Shown: piece by piece, positions 44,258 to 54,400 of the stretch | Numbering within the stretch: position 1 is the first letter of the stretch | Layout: each line of letters begins with the position of its first letter | From: Hydrogenophaga sp. Root209 | Lineage (GTDB): Bacteria > Pseudomonadota > Gammaproteobacteria > Burkholderiales > Burkholderiaceae_C | Length of the DNA stretch: 64,000 nt | Assembly (NCBI RefSeq): GCF_001428625.1 | Contig: NZ_LMIE01000012.1 | Coordinates: 11,182 to 75,181, forward strand | Reading direction: 5' to 3' | Translations under genes and position numbers: made by a program | Notes under the pieces: model-generated | What the model was told of the DNA's origin: nothing | What the model saw: the letters and a program-made list of their open reading frames with translations, nothing else | The model's database searches: none

Positions 44258-45091
44258 ATGTCCACTTCCCTGCACCGACTCGCGATCTCACTTCTGTCGA
44301 GCACGACCTTCCTGATCTCCCTCTCTGCCCATGCGCAGCCCGCCGCTGCACGGCCCGCCATCGCAGCGGGCACGCCGAAGGTACATCCGTGGCAGGCGGC
44401 TCCTCCCAGGTTGACGGCCGAGGCCTACTTCACCAACCTCAAGGACGGGGACCAGATCGAGACGCCGTTCGTGGCGAAGTTCGGCCTCACGGGCGGCTGG
44501 GGGCTGGCGCCCATCGCGCAGCCGGGCCGCGCCCGCAGCGGCCACCACCACCTGCTGGTCAACCGCGACCTGCCCTTGAATTTCAAGGAAGCCCTCCCGT
44601 TCAACGACCAGTACATCCACTTCGGCAAGGGCCAGATGGAAACCGTGCTCACGCTGGAGCCGGGCACCTACACGCTGCGCATGCTGCTGGCCGACCAGAA
44701 ACACCTGCCTCACTTCGTCTTCAGCAAGCCGACGCGCATCACGGTGACGCGCAAGACCGGCGTTGACCCCAAGACCCTGTCGGTCAAGGGCCTGTCCATC
44801 GGGCTGGACCGCTCCACGCTCAGAAACCCGATGCGCGTGCAGTTCCATGCGTCGGCGCTCGAAGTGGCACACCGCTCGCAAGGCATCGCAGGCACCGGGC
44901 ATTTCCGCCTGACCGTGACGCCCGAAGGCAACCGGGGCACGCCCGCCGTGCTCGAGTTTCCAGAAGGCCAGACCGAGGTCTGGCTGGCACCCCCCGCCGG
45001 CAACTACTCGCTTCAGCTGGATCTGATGGACAACCTGAACCCCGGCAAGACGCTGATCGAGCCGGCGCACGCGACGGCGCGCGTCGAGTGA
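44258..45091 (+). CDS. Exported DUF4399 protein (two repeats)
   Basis: A 277-residue protein; signal peptide ends SAHAQP (about 26). The first DUF4399 unit (about 50-165) has GWGLAPIAQPGRARSGHHHL and the conserved LADQKHLPH. A second immunoglobulin-like unit follows, with LEFPEGQTEVWLAPPAGNYS. The His-rich SGHHHLL suggests metal binding, but the role of the family is unknown. Confidence 0.85.
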   Translation: MSTSLHRLAISLLSSTTFLISLSAHAQPAAARPAIAAGTPKVHPWQAAPPRLTAEAYFTNLKDGDQIETPFVAKFGLTGGWGLAPIAQPGRARSGHHHLLVNRDLPLNFKEALPFNDQYIHFGKGQMETVLTLEPGTYTLRMLLADQKHLPHFVFSKPTRITVTRKTGVDPKTLSVKGLSIGLDRSTLRNPMRVQFHASALEVAHRSQGIAGTGHFRLTVTPEGNRGTPAVLEFPEGQTEVWLAPPAGNYSLQLDLMDNLNPGKTLIEPAHATARVE

Positions 45092-45113
45092 TCCAACGGC
45101 GCCGAGCGCGCCT

Positions 45114-45809
45114 TCAGCAGCCCAATTGTTCGGCCAGGTGCACCAGGCTGCGGGCGTGGAAGGTGTTGGCCGCATCGGGCGACACGTCCTTGGGGTTCTT
45201 CGGCCCGAATTCCAGCGCCCGCTCGATGTAGGCCGTGCGCAGGCCGCAGTTCCTGGCCGCCGCGAGGTCTTCCTGATGGGCGGCCACCAGCATCACATCG
45301 TGCGGCTCCACGTCAAACACCCGAGCCACGCCGAGGTAGGTGGCCGGGTCGGGTTTGTAGGCCCGAAACACCTCGGCCGAGAGCACGCAATCCCACGGCA
45401 GGCCCCCGCGCTTGGCCATGTTCGTGAGCAGGCCGATGTTGCCGTTGGACAGGCTGCAGATGGTGTGTCGGGCCTTCAGGCGCGTGAGCCCGGCCACCGT
45501 ATCGGGCCATGGGTCCAGCCGGTGCCAGACCTTGTTGAGGTGCTGCTTCTGCGCTTCGGTGAGCGACGTCAGACCGAACGTGGGCAACAGGTCGTCGAGG
45601 ATCAGGCGGTGCAGATCGTCGATCAGCGTCCAGCCCAGTTCGCCCGAGCGCACCCGTTGCATGGCCGGCTGGTAGCCCGCGCGCCAGGCGAGCGCAAAGG
45701 CATCGGCATCCACCTGCGGATACAGCGCCGCCACCTCGCGCACGATGCTGCCGTGCCAGTCGACCACCGTACCGAAGATGTCGAAGGCGAGGATGGGGGC
45801 GGGGGTCAT
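45114..45809 (-). CDS. Haloacid dehalogenase type II-like hydrolase
   Basis: A 231-residue HAD hydrolase. The nucleophile is Asp10 in FDIFGTVVDW, the typical beginning of (S)-2-haloacid dehalogenases. It is followed by CSLSNGN (motif II), FRAYKPDP with the Lys of motif III, and MLVAAHQEDL. The cap is of the dehalogenase type. Its ATG overlaps the ridA stop (ATGA). The natural substrate is unknown, and a housekeeping role beside the sen genes is possible. Confidence 0.88.
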   Translation of the reverse strand: MTPAPILAFDIFGTVVDWHGSIVREVAALYPQVDADAFALAWRAGYQPAMQRVRSGELGWTLIDDLHRLILDDLLPTFGLTSLTEAQKQHLNKVWHRLDPWPDTVAGLTRLKARHTICSLSNGNIGLLTNMAKRGGLPWDCVLSAEVFRAYKPDPATYLGVARVFDVEPHDVMLVAAHQEDLAAARNCGLRTAYIERALEFGPKNPKDVSPDAANTFHARSLVHLAEQLGC

Positions 45810-46189
45810 GGGTGCCTCATGGCCGTGACCTCGATCTCGATCTTCATGCGCGGATCGAGCAGGCCGGCGGTGATCATCATGGCCGCCGGGCGTGCCGCGC
45901 CCAGGTGTTTGCGCAGCACCGGCCAGCAGGCTTCGAAGTCGGCACCCACGGGCAGCACGTAGTTCACGCGCACCACGTCGTCCAGGCTGGAGCCCGCCTG
46001 CTTGAGCGCGGCCGCGATGTTCTGCATGCACTGCTCGGTCTGCTCCACCACATCATCTGAAATGGTCATGGTGGTGTAGTCGAAACCCGTGGTGCCGGAG
46101 ACGAACACCCAGTCACCGGCGACCACGGCGCGCGAATAGCCGATCTGCTCTTCAAACGGCGAGCCGGAGCTGATGCGTTGTCGCTCCAT
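45806..46189 (-). CDS. RidA-family protein
   Basis: A 127-residue protein of the YjgF/YER057c/UK114 family. It contains VFVSGTTGFDYTTM, QCMQNIAAALKQAGSSLDDVV and MKIEIEVTAM. The Arg that contacts the imine carboxylate in RidA proper is not evident in the last segment, so it belongs to a side subfamily with unknown substrate. It lies 3 bp after senC/selD and overlaps the dehalogenase gene, forming a minus-strand operon. Confidence 0.9.
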   Translation of the reverse strand: MERQRISSGSPFEEQIGYSRAVVAGDWVFVSGTTGFDYTTMTISDDVVEQTEQCMQNIAAALKQAGSSLDDVVRVNYVLPVGADFEACWPVLRKHLGAARPAAMMITAGLLDPRMKIEIEVTAMRHP

Positions 46190-46192
46190 GGC

Positions 46193-47266
46193 TCAGCGCA
46201 CTTCCAGGCGCACGCCTTCGGCGGCGGGCGCCACGATCTCTCCGATGTCGGCCGCGCCGGCAAAACCATGCTTCTCGAAGATCGCCAGCACCGCGTCCAC
46301 CGCTTCGGGTGCGCAGGCCACCAGCAGGCCGCCGCTGGTCTGCGGATCGGACAACAGGGCCTGGTCCACCGGCTGCAGGCTGCTCGCCAGCCGCACCTCG
46401 TGGCCGTAGGCGGCCCAGTTGCGACCCGAGGCACCGGTGACCATGCCGGCGGCGGCGAGTTCGCGCACGCCCACGATCAGCGGCACGCGGGCCATGTCGA
46501 TGCGCACGGTGGTGTTGGAGCCGCGCGCCATTTCCATCACGTGGCCGGCCAGGCCGAAACCTGTGATGTCGGTGAGCGCATGCACGCCGTCCAGCGCGGC
46601 CAGATCGGGGCCGGGGGTGTTGAGCTGGGTGGTGTTGGCGATCATCTGCGCGTAACCCTCAGCGCTCAGCGCGTCCTTCTTCAAGGCGGCCGAGAGCACA
46701 CCCACGCCGATCGGCTTGCCCAGGATCAGGCGGTCCCCCACCTTCGCGTCGGCGTTGCGCTTGACGCGTTTGGGATGCACAAGGCCCAGGGCCACCAAGC
46801 CGTAGATGGGCTCGACCGAGTCGATGGTGTGACCGCCCGCGATCGGGATTCCGGCGGCACGGCACACGTCCTGCCCGCCTTCCAGGATCTTGCCGATGGT
46901 CTCGGTGGACAACACGTTGATGGGCATGCCCACCAGTGCCAGGGCCATGATGGGCGTGCCACCCATGGCGTACACATCGCTGATGGCGTTGGTCGCGGCG
47001 ATGCGGCCGAAGTCGTACGGGTCGTCGACGATGGGCATGAAAAAATCGGTGGTGGCAATCAACGCCTGCTCGTCGTTGAGCTGGTACACAGCCGCGTCGT
47101 CGGCCGTCTCGATGCCGACCAGCAACTCCTTGGGCATCGGCATGGCGGCCGTGCCTTTGAGAATTTCGCTGAGCACGCCGGGCGCGATCTTGCAGCCGCA
47201 ACCGCCCCCGTGCGAGAGGCTGGTGAGGCGGGGCTGGGTGGCGGCGGTGGGGGTGGGTGCGTTCAT
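46193..47266 (-). CDS. senC: Selenophosphate synthetase (SenC/SelD)
   Basis: Makes selenophosphate from selenide and ATP. The 357-residue protein has the catalytic pair Cys23 and Lys26 in GGGCGCKI, the glycine-rich ATP region and the conserved TDITGFGLAGHV and DPQTSGGLL. It uses Cys, not selenocysteine, at the active site. It is 49 bp downstream of senB, so I name it senC; the same enzyme could also serve tRNA or selenoprotein pathways as SelD. Confidence 0.93.
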   Translation of the reverse strand: MNAPTPTAATQPRLTSLSHGGGCGCKIAPGVLSEILKGTAAMPMPKELLVGIETADDAAVYQLNDEQALIATTDFFMPIVDDPYDFGRIAATNAISDVYAMGGTPIMALALVGMPINVLSTETIGKILEGGQDVCRAAGIPIAGGHTIDSVEPIYGLVALGLVHPKRVKRNADAKVGDRLILGKPIGVGVLSAALKKDALSAEGYAQMIANTTQLNTPGPDLAALDGVHALTDITGFGLAGHVMEMARGSNTTVRIDMARVPLIVGVRELAAAGMVTGASGRNWAAYGHEVRLASSLQPVDQALLSDPQTSGGLLVACAPEAVDAVLAIFEKHGFAGAADIGEIVAPAAEGVRLEVR

Positions 47267-47315
47267 GGGTGTCTCCAGAGAGAAGGGAAATCGGTGCTGA
47301 TGCGGTGCGCAGGGC

Positions 47316-48284
47316 TCAGCGCAATTCGTGCAACAGGGTCAGCAGGGCGGCCTGCTCGATGCGCGGATCGAACAGCGGCGCCCGGGCCTCACATTGTGCG
47401 TGCAGGGCGGCCAGCTTGCCAGCCGGCTCGCCCATGCCCGCACGGCAGGCGCGCAAGGCCTGCACCAGCGCGGGCACATCGCCCGGGGGGAAGTAGCCGC
47501 CGTAGTCGGCGCCCAGCATGCCCACGTTGCCGTCGATGCGCGAGGCCAGCACGGGCGTGCCACCGAGCACGGCCTCCATCAGCACATGGGCCCCGCCCTC
47601 CATGCGGCTGGTGTGCACCAGCAGGTGGGCGCGCTGCATGCGCGAGCGGGTGGCGCCATGCGACAGGCCGCCGAGCCAGCGGTAGTGCGGGCAGGCCTGC
47701 GCGGTCGCTCGGGCGGCCTCGCCCAGCGCGGGGTCGATCGCGGCACCGATGTGGTCGATGCGAATGCCCTCGTCGGCGCGCAGCAGGCGCGCCGCTTCAA
47801 ACAGGGTCTGCGGCCATTTTTCGTCGCGCAGATGGCCCACCATCACCGCCCGCAGGTGCGCCGTGGTCTTGGCCAGCGTCTGGCGGCGCGTGCCCGACTG
47901 GAACACCACCCGGCACTTGCCCCGCAGCGCCTCGGGCAGCGCCAGCGGCCCTCGCTCCTGCAGCACGATGAGCCGGTGCGCCAGGGCCAGCGAGCGCTGG
48001 GCACTCGCGTCCGTCGCGATGTCGCGGTAGAGGTCGGTGCCGGTCAGCGCCAGCACCAGCGGGCCATGGGGATGCGCCTGGGCCCAGGCGGCCACCGACG
48101 CGGCCGAGCGTCGCGCGTGCAGGGCCAGCAATACATCTCCCTCATCGCCCTCGGACCACGCCTGCGCCACCCTCACCCGATAATCGTCCGAGAGCATGCG
48201 CGCCCAGCGGCGTGCGGTCTGCCAGTTGCCGTTGTTGGCTTCGGCCACGGCCGGCGTGACGATGCAGAGAGAAGGTTTTTTCAT
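47316..48284 (-). CDS. senB: Selenosugar synthase SenB
   Basis: A 322-residue GT-B glycosyltransferase-like protein. It begins MKKPSLCIVTPA and NNGNWQTARRWARML, typical of this clade. The C-terminal half has HTSRMEGGAHVLMEAVLGGTPVLAS, the nucleotide-sugar site. SenB couples selenophosphate with UDP-GlcNAc-type sugars to give the selenosugar used by SenA. The start codon overlaps that of senA on the opposite strand within CATG (48282-48285). The assignment rests on family features and the neighbours senA and senC. Confidence 0.88.
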   Translation of the reverse strand: MKKPSLCIVTPAVAEANNGNWQTARRWARMLSDDYRVRVAQAWSEGDEGDVLLALHARRSAASVAAWAQAHPHGPLVLALTGTDLYRDIATDASAQRSLALAHRLIVLQERGPLALPEALRGKCRVVFQSGTRRQTLAKTTAHLRAVMVGHLRDEKWPQTLFEAARLLRADEGIRIDHIGAAIDPALGEAARATAQACPHYRWLGGLSHGATRSRMQRAHLLVHTSRMEGGAHVLMEAVLGGTPVLASRIDGNVGMLGADYGGYFPPGDVPALVQALRACRAGMGEPAGKLAALHAQCEARAPLFDPRIEQAALLTLLHELR

Positions 48285-49476
48285 GGATGTGAACGGATCG
48301 TTGATTGTGTGCGATGCACCTGCGGGCGAGCTGTCCCCCGCGGACATGGCCCGCCACGCCGGCCGGGCAACGCTGGCCCGCGCGCTGGAGGACGCGCGCG
48401 AGCGCACGCTGCGACAGTTCGCGGCGCTGCAGGCGGCGCTCGGCCCCGACCTGGGCGTGCCCTGCACGCCCGAGCTCAACCCGCCGCGGTGGGAGCTCGG
48501 TCACATCGGCTGGTTTGCCGACTGGTGGATCGCTCGCAACCCGCAGGTCGGAAGCGGCGCGCAGGCGGACCCGCTCGTGGCCCGCAGCGCTGCGCGCCAG
48601 GGCCTGCGCGGCATCGACGCCGATGCGCTGTACGACTCCAGCGCCGTGCCACACGACCGGCGCTGGCAGCTGGACCTGCCGGGCGCCCACGCCACACGAG
48701 CCGACCTCTCGGCCAGCCTGGACCAGACACTGGCGCTGCTGCGCGACGCACCCGATGACGACACCGGCCTCTACTTCTTCCGCCTCGCCTTGTTCCACGA
48801 AGACATGCACGCCGAGGCGGGCGTGTACATGGCGCAGACGCTGGGCATCGACCTGGGTCATTCGCCTTCGGTGGTGCACACCCAACCCGCCGAGGCCCAC
48901 GTGCCGGCCACCCCCTGGACCCTGGGATGGGCGGGTCCGGGCTTCGCGTTCGACAACGAACTCGGCGCCCACACCGTGGATGTGGCCACCTTCGAGATCG
49001 ACACCTGCGCAGTGAGCTGGGCGCGCTACCTGCCGATGGTGGACGCCGGCCTGGCCGCCGTGCCGCGTTACCTGCGGCGCACCGCCGGCGGGTGGCAGGT
49101 GCAGCGCTTCGGCACCTGGCAAGCGCTGGACCTGCAGGCCCCGGCCTGCCACCTCAGCGCGCTGGAAGCACAGGCCTGGTGCCGCTGGGCCGGGCGGCGC
49201 CTGCCGACCGAAGCCGAGTGGGAAGCGGCGGCGCACACGGTGCCCGGCTTCGCCTGGGGCGAGGTGTGGGAATGGACCGCCAGCGCCTTCGCCCCCTTCC
49301 CCGGTTTCACGCCCCACCCCTACCTGGATTACTCGCAGCCCTGGTTCGATGGCCGCCCGGTGCTCAAGGGCGCCAGCACCGCCACCCACCCCCGCCTGCG
49401 CCACCCCAGGTACCGCAACTACTTCCCTGCTGAGCGCACCGACATCTTTGCAGGCTTTCGCAGCGTGCGCGCCTGA
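48283..49476 (+). CDS. senA: Selenoneine synthase SenA
   Basis: A 397-residue non-heme iron enzyme related to EgtB. The DinB-like N-terminal part holds His74 (LGHIGWF) and the HxxxHxE triad His172, His176, Glu178 (FHEDMHAE). The C-terminal FGE-sulfatase-like domain has RRLPTEAEWE and EVWEWTASAF. SenA joins hercynine to the selenosugar, giving selenoneine after later cleavage. ATG 48283 is preceded by GAGAGAAGG; an in-frame ATG 21 bases upstream is possible. It is divergent from senB, and tail to tail with the AraC gene. Confidence 0.9.
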   Translation: MDVNGSLIVCDAPAGELSPADMARHAGRATLARALEDARERTLRQFAALQAALGPDLGVPCTPELNPPRWELGHIGWFADWWIARNPQVGSGAQADPLVARSAARQGLRGIDADALYDSSAVPHDRRWQLDLPGAHATRADLSASLDQTLALLRDAPDDDTGLYFFRLALFHEDMHAEAGVYMAQTLGIDLGHSPSVVHTQPAEAHVPATPWTLGWAGPGFAFDNELGAHTVDVATFEIDTCAVSWARYLPMVDAGLAAVPRYLRRTAGGWQVQRFGTWQALDLQAPACHLSALEAQAWCRWAGRRLPTEAEWEAAAHTVPGFAWGEVWEWTASAFAPFPGFTPHPYLDYSQPWFDGRPVLKGASTATHPRLRHPRYRNYFPAERTDIFAGFRSVRA

Positions 49477-49479
49477 GCC

Positions 49480-50274
49480 TCATCGACCCTTGCGGTACCC
49501 ATCGGGTGTTTCGCCGGTCAGTCGGCGGAACATCGCGATGAAGGCCGAGGTGGATGCGTAGCCCAGGTCCTGGGCGATGTGCTCCACCTTCTCCCCGGCT
49601 TTCAGCCGGGCCATGGCCTTCACCGTGCGCAGCCGCTGCCGCCATTCGGCCAGCGTCATGCCCAGCTGACTCTGGCAGCGCCGCATGAGCGTGCGTTCGG
49701 TGGTGTGCACGAAGGCCGCCCACTCGGCCACCGACCGCGAATCACCGGGCGCCGCTTCCAGCGCCCGCAGCACGGGCGCCAGCAGCGGGTCATCCGAGGC
49801 GGGCAGGTAGCTGCCGGTGACCGGGGCCGCCTCCAGCTGGTCCAGCACCACCTGCAGCAGCCGATCGTGCGGGGCGCCGTGCGCCAGCACAGGCGGTGTC
49901 TGCCGCAGGTGCTCCAGCAAGCCGTGCAGCAAGGGGCTGACGGTGAGTGCGCACACCTGGGCCGGCATGCGGTCCGCCCGCTCGGGCACCACGTAGACCG
50001 AACAGAAGGAAGCCTCCTGGCGGTTCATGCCGGTGTGGTCCACGTCCGGCGGCAACCACAGGCCGTATGGCGGCGGAATCAGGTAGTGCTCGGTGGCGAG
50101 CTGCACCTCCATCACGCCGCTGAAGGCGTAGACGAACTCACCCCAGTGGTGGCGGTGGTGCGGGTACGCCGCGTCGGCGGGCATCTGCGCCGCGCGGAAG
50201 ACGATTTCTCCGGGCAGTGCGTCGGTGAATGGTGCGGTCTGCAAATGTTTGGCGGGGATTCGGGCGCGGGGCAT
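49480..50274 (-). CDS. AraC-family transcriptional regulator
   Basis: A 264-residue regulator. The N-terminal cupin domain (about 15-110) has YPHHRHHWGEFVYAFSG and a His-rich front; the C-terminal double helix-turn-helix (about 160-262) includes VAEWAAFVHTTERTLMRRCQ and HIAQDLGYASTSAFIAMFRRLTGETP. It is divergent from the EamA transporter (96-bp gap), so it probably controls that transporter and possibly itself. A link to senA, which ends 3 bp away, is only positional. Confidence 0.92.
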   Translation of the reverse strand: MPRARIPAKHLQTAPFTDALPGEIVFRAAQMPADAAYPHHRHHWGEFVYAFSGVMEVQLATEHYLIPPPYGLWLPPDVDHTGMNRQEASFCSVYVVPERADRMPAQVCALTVSPLLHGLLEHLRQTPPVLAHGAPHDRLLQVVLDQLEAAPVTGSYLPASDDPLLAPVLRALEAAPGDSRSVAEWAAFVHTTERTLMRRCQSQLGMTLAEWRQRLRTVKAMARLKAGEKVEHIAQDLGYASTSAFIAMFRRLTGETPDGYRKGR

Positions 50275-50370
50275 TTTGACGGTCCGGGGGGATGGTTTGT
50301 CTGATTTTCGTTATCTGCCGCGCAGCAGTCAAACGGACAATCACCCTCCGATCAACCCGCGATTGCAGAT

Positions 50371-51318
50371 GTGGACACCCGACAAGCCCTCGACGCCCGA
50401 GCCATCGGCCTCATGGTCGTGCTCTGCCTCACCTGGAGCCTGCAGCAGATCGCGCTGAAGGCAACCGCACATGACTTCTCGCCCATCCTGCAGATCGCGG
50501 TGCGTTCGGGCATCGCGGCGGCCCTGGTGGGTCTGCTGATGTGGCGCCAGGGCGAAGGCTCGCTGCTGGCCGGTGGCGCCTGGAAACCCGGCGCGGTGGC
50601 CGGTGCCTTGTTCGGCCTGGAATTCCTGCTGGTGGGCGAAGGGCTGGGCCACACCTCGGCCGCCCACATGGTGGTGTTTCTCTACACCGCGCCGATCTTC
50701 GCGGCCCTGGGTCTGCAGTGGAAGCTGCCCTCCGAACGGCTGGCGCCAGCGCAATGGCTGGGCATCCTGATGGCCTTTGCGGGCATTGCCATTGCCTTCC
50801 TGCTGCGCGACACACAGGGCCACCAGGACTGGTCGCGCATGCTCTGGGGCGACCTGCTGGGTCTGCTGGGTGGGGTGGCCTGGGGCGCCACCACGGTGGT
50901 CATCCGCACCACGCGCCTGAGCGGTCTGCCGGCCACGCAGATCCTGCTCTACCAACTGTTCGGCGCCTTCGCGCTGCTGCTGCCGGCGGCCTTCTTGATG
51001 GGGCACACCACCTTCAACCCCACGCCCATGGTCTGGGCCACTCTGGCGTTCCAGTCGGTGGTGGTGGCGTTTGTCAGTTTCCTGGTCTGGTTCTGGTTGA
51101 TGCGCCACTACCTCGCCTCGCGGCTGGGTGTGTTGTCGTTCCTCACGCCCTTGTTCGGCGTGGTGCTGGGGGCCTGGCTGTTGAACGAACCCATCGAGTC
51201 CGGCTTCCTCGCGGGCGCGCTGCTGGTGCTGGCCGGGGTGGTGCTGGTGAGTGGCCACGCCTGGTTCGGCCAGCTGTGGCGGCGCTTGTGCGCCGGACCC
51301 CTCGGCGCGCGACAGTGA
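50371..51318 (+). CDS. EamA/DMT-superfamily transporter
   Basis: A 315-residue inner-membrane protein with ten hydrophobic segments in two EamA repeats (for example GLMVVLCLTWSLQQIALKAT and the second half beginning LLGLLGGVAWGATTVVIRT). The start is GTG 50371; an ATG at 50413 would remove 14 residues. Such proteins usually export metabolites; the substrate is unknown. The divergent AraC regulator is the likely controller. A GC-rich inverted repeat (GGCGCC at 51340 and 51356) follows without a T-run. Confidence 0.88.
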   Translation: MDTRQALDARAIGLMVVLCLTWSLQQIALKATAHDFSPILQIAVRSGIAAALVGLLMWRQGEGSLLAGGAWKPGAVAGALFGLEFLLVGEGLGHTSAAHMVVFLYTAPIFAALGLQWKLPSERLAPAQWLGILMAFAGIAIAFLLRDTQGHQDWSRMLWGDLLGLLGGVAWGATTVVIRTTRLSGLPATQILLYQLFGAFALLLPAAFLMGHTTFNPTPMVWATLAFQSVVVAFVSFLVWFWLMRHYLASRLGVLSFLTPLFGVVLGAWLLNEPIESGFLAGALLVLAGVVLVSGHAWFGQLWRRLCAGPLGARQ

Positions 51319-51438
51319 GGAACTTGACGAACCGCCCCGGCGCCTGAGAGGACACGGCGCCAGCGGGCGCGCCGCACGCATGGCGGGCGAGGGACAGGGT
51401 TTGTCTGCTCCTTGACATTCCCGCCATTGGCGTCCGAA

Positions 51439-54400
51439 ATGGCATCCATGCAAACAGCGCAGCTCAGCAGCAACGCGGAAGAGCAACTGCACAGGAACCA
51501 GTTGCTGCTGAAGATGGCTGGGCGGGCCGCGCGCCTGGGTGGCTGGACGTTCGCCGTCGAGTCACAAACGCTGGTGTGGTCCGACGAAATCTGCGAGATC
51601 CACGACAGACCCGCTGGCTACCAGCCAGCACTGGACGAAGGCATTGGCTACTACCTGCCCGAGTACCGCGACGCGATCACGCGCACCGTCGAGCGCTGCC
51701 TGAGCGAGGGCGCGCCGTTCGACTTCGAGGCCGAACTGACCACGGCCACCCAACGCAGGATCTGGGTGCGCGCCGTCGGCGAGGCCATGCGGGACACCGG
51801 CGGCCAGATCATCGGCTTTCAGGGCGCGCTGCAGGACATCACGGGCTTGCGGCTCCACGAACTCGAGCGACATGCGCTGGCAACCAAGCTCAGCGCCACG
51901 CTGCAGAACATGTCCGACGCCTTCTTCACACTGGACAGGGACTGGCACATCACCTTCGTCAACGAAGAGATGACGCGAACGGTGAACAGAAGGCGCGAGG
52001 ACCTGTTGCACAAGCGGCTGTGGGACGTCTTCCCGGGCATGGAGAACAGCCTTTTCCACAAGAGCTTCCAGCGCGCCGTCGAAACGGGAAAGGTGGCCAC
52101 CGAAGTCGGGTTCTATGAACCGCTGGGCAAGTGGTTCGAGTTGCGCTCGCACCCGACCGAGGACGGCGTGGCGGTGTATTTTCAGGACGTCACGCAAAAG
52201 CGCCGGGACGACGAACAACTGCGCTTGCTGCAGGCCTGCGTGGAGCGCATGAACGACATCATCGTGGTCACCGATGCAGAGGCCGTGGGAGGACTGTGGC
52301 CCAGGGTGCTCTATGTCAACCAGGCCTTCGAGCGACACACCGGCTACCGGCCGCACGAGATCATCGGCAAGACACCGCGCATCCTGCAGGGCCCCCGCAC
52401 GCAGCGCGACGTGCTCGACCGCATCCGCGCCAGCCTGAAGCGCTGGGAGCCGGTGCGCGAGGAGATCCTCAATTACACGAAGAGCGGCGAGGAGATCTGG
52501 CTGGAGCTCGACATCGTTCCCATTGCCGACGCCGCCGGCCGGTACACGCACTGGATTTCGATCGAACGCAACATCACCGAACGCAAGCGAGCCGCCGAGG
52601 CACTGCGCCAGAAGGACAACTTGCTGAAGGTCGGCGGCCGGGTGGGCAAGATCGGTGGCTGGACGGCCGTGCCATCGGTCAACGCCGTGGAGTGGTCCGA
52701 CGAGATCTACCTCATGCTGGACTGGCCCCGTGCCTCACCACCCACCCTGGGCGAATTCCTGTCCGTCTTCTCCTCCGAGTCGCGCGCGTCGTTCAAGGCA
52801 GCGCTGGACGCATGCGTTGCGCGCGGCACGAGCTTTGATCGCGAGTTTCAGATCACCACCTGCGCGGGCGAGCTGAAATGGGTGCGCGTGGCCGCGGAGC
52901 CCGCCCTGGCCGAGGGCGGGCGGGTGAACAGCGTGCACGGCGCGCTGCAGGACACCACGTCGATGAAGCAGGTGGAGGAACGCCTGCGGGAGCAGGCCGC
53001 GCTGCTCGACAAGGCCCAGGACGCCATCTGGGTGCTCAACCTGGACGGTACCGTGGCGTTCTGGAACCGCAGCGCCGAACGCATCTACGGCTGGACGGCG
53101 GAGGAGGCCCGCCGCCGGTCTGCGCGAGAACTGCTGTTCAACAACCCCAATGTGTACGACCGATGCCAACAGACGGTGATGGAGGAAGGGGAATGGGTGG
53201 GCGAGATCGAGCACAAGACCCAGGACGGCAGACACCTGCTGCTGGTCTCGCGCTGGACCCTGGTGAGGGACGAAGCGGGCCAGCCCCGCTCCGTCCTGGC
53301 CATCAACACCGACGTGACGCACCAGAAGCTGCTGGAGCAGCAGTTCCTGCGTGCGCAGCGCATGGAGAGCATCGGCACGCTGGCCGGGGGCATTGCCCAC
53401 GACCTGAACAATGTGCTGGCGCCGATCATGATGTCGATCGAGCTGCTCAAGGACTCCCTGCCCAACCCGGACGACCAGGCGGTGCTCAAGACCATCGAGG
53501 TGAGTGCGCGACGCGGCGCCGACATGATCAGGCAGGTGCTGTCGTTCGCCCGCGGCGTCGAGGGCAAACGGCACGAGGTGAGAATCCGCGACGTGCTGCG
53601 CGACCTCGACCAGATCCTGAGAGAGACCATCTCCAAGAACATCTCCATCGTCTCCACGGTCGCGCCCGACCTGTGGCAGGTGCAGGCCGACCCGACGCAA
53701 CTGCAGCAGGTGCTGATGAACCTGTGCGTCAATGCCCGCGACTCGATGCCCAACGGTGGGCGCATCGCGATCTCGGCCGAGAACATGACGGTGGATGCGC
53801 ACTACGCCGCCATGAACATCGAGTCGCGTGTGGGCGCCTACGTGAAGATCGAGGTCGAGGACAACGGCGCCGGCATCCCGCCGGACATCCAGGACCGTGT
53901 CTTCGACCCGTTCTTCACCACCAAGCCGGTGGGCGAAGGCACGGGTCTGGGGCTGGCCACCACACTGGCCATCGTCAAGAGTCACGGGGGGTTCGTGCGT
54001 CTGTACAGCGAGGTGGACAAAGGCACGCGCTTTCGCATCTACCTGCCCGCCAATCCAGACGCCACCAGCACCCAGATCGGTGACGCGAAGCCCGCCGTGC
54101 CACGGGGCAACGGCGAACTGATCATGGTGGTGGACGACGAGGCCGCCATCCGGCAGGTCACGCGCCAGACCCTGGAGGCCTATGGCTACCGGGTGATCGT
54201 GGCATCCAACGGCGCGGAGGCGGTGGCCCTGTATGCGCAGGACATCCAGGGCATCGACCTGGTGCTGACCGACATGATGATGCCCGTGATGGACGGCCCG
54301 GCGACCATCCAGGCGCTGCGGCAGATCAACCCCTTGGTCAAGCTCATCGGCGCCAGCGGCATCTCCCAGAACGGCAAGGTCGCCCGGGCATCCGGTTTGG

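Noticed and set aside
45092-45113. GGCGC/GCGCC hairpin between the DUF4399 and dehalogenase genes as a bidirectional terminator
   Set aside because: Short stem and no T-runs on either side.
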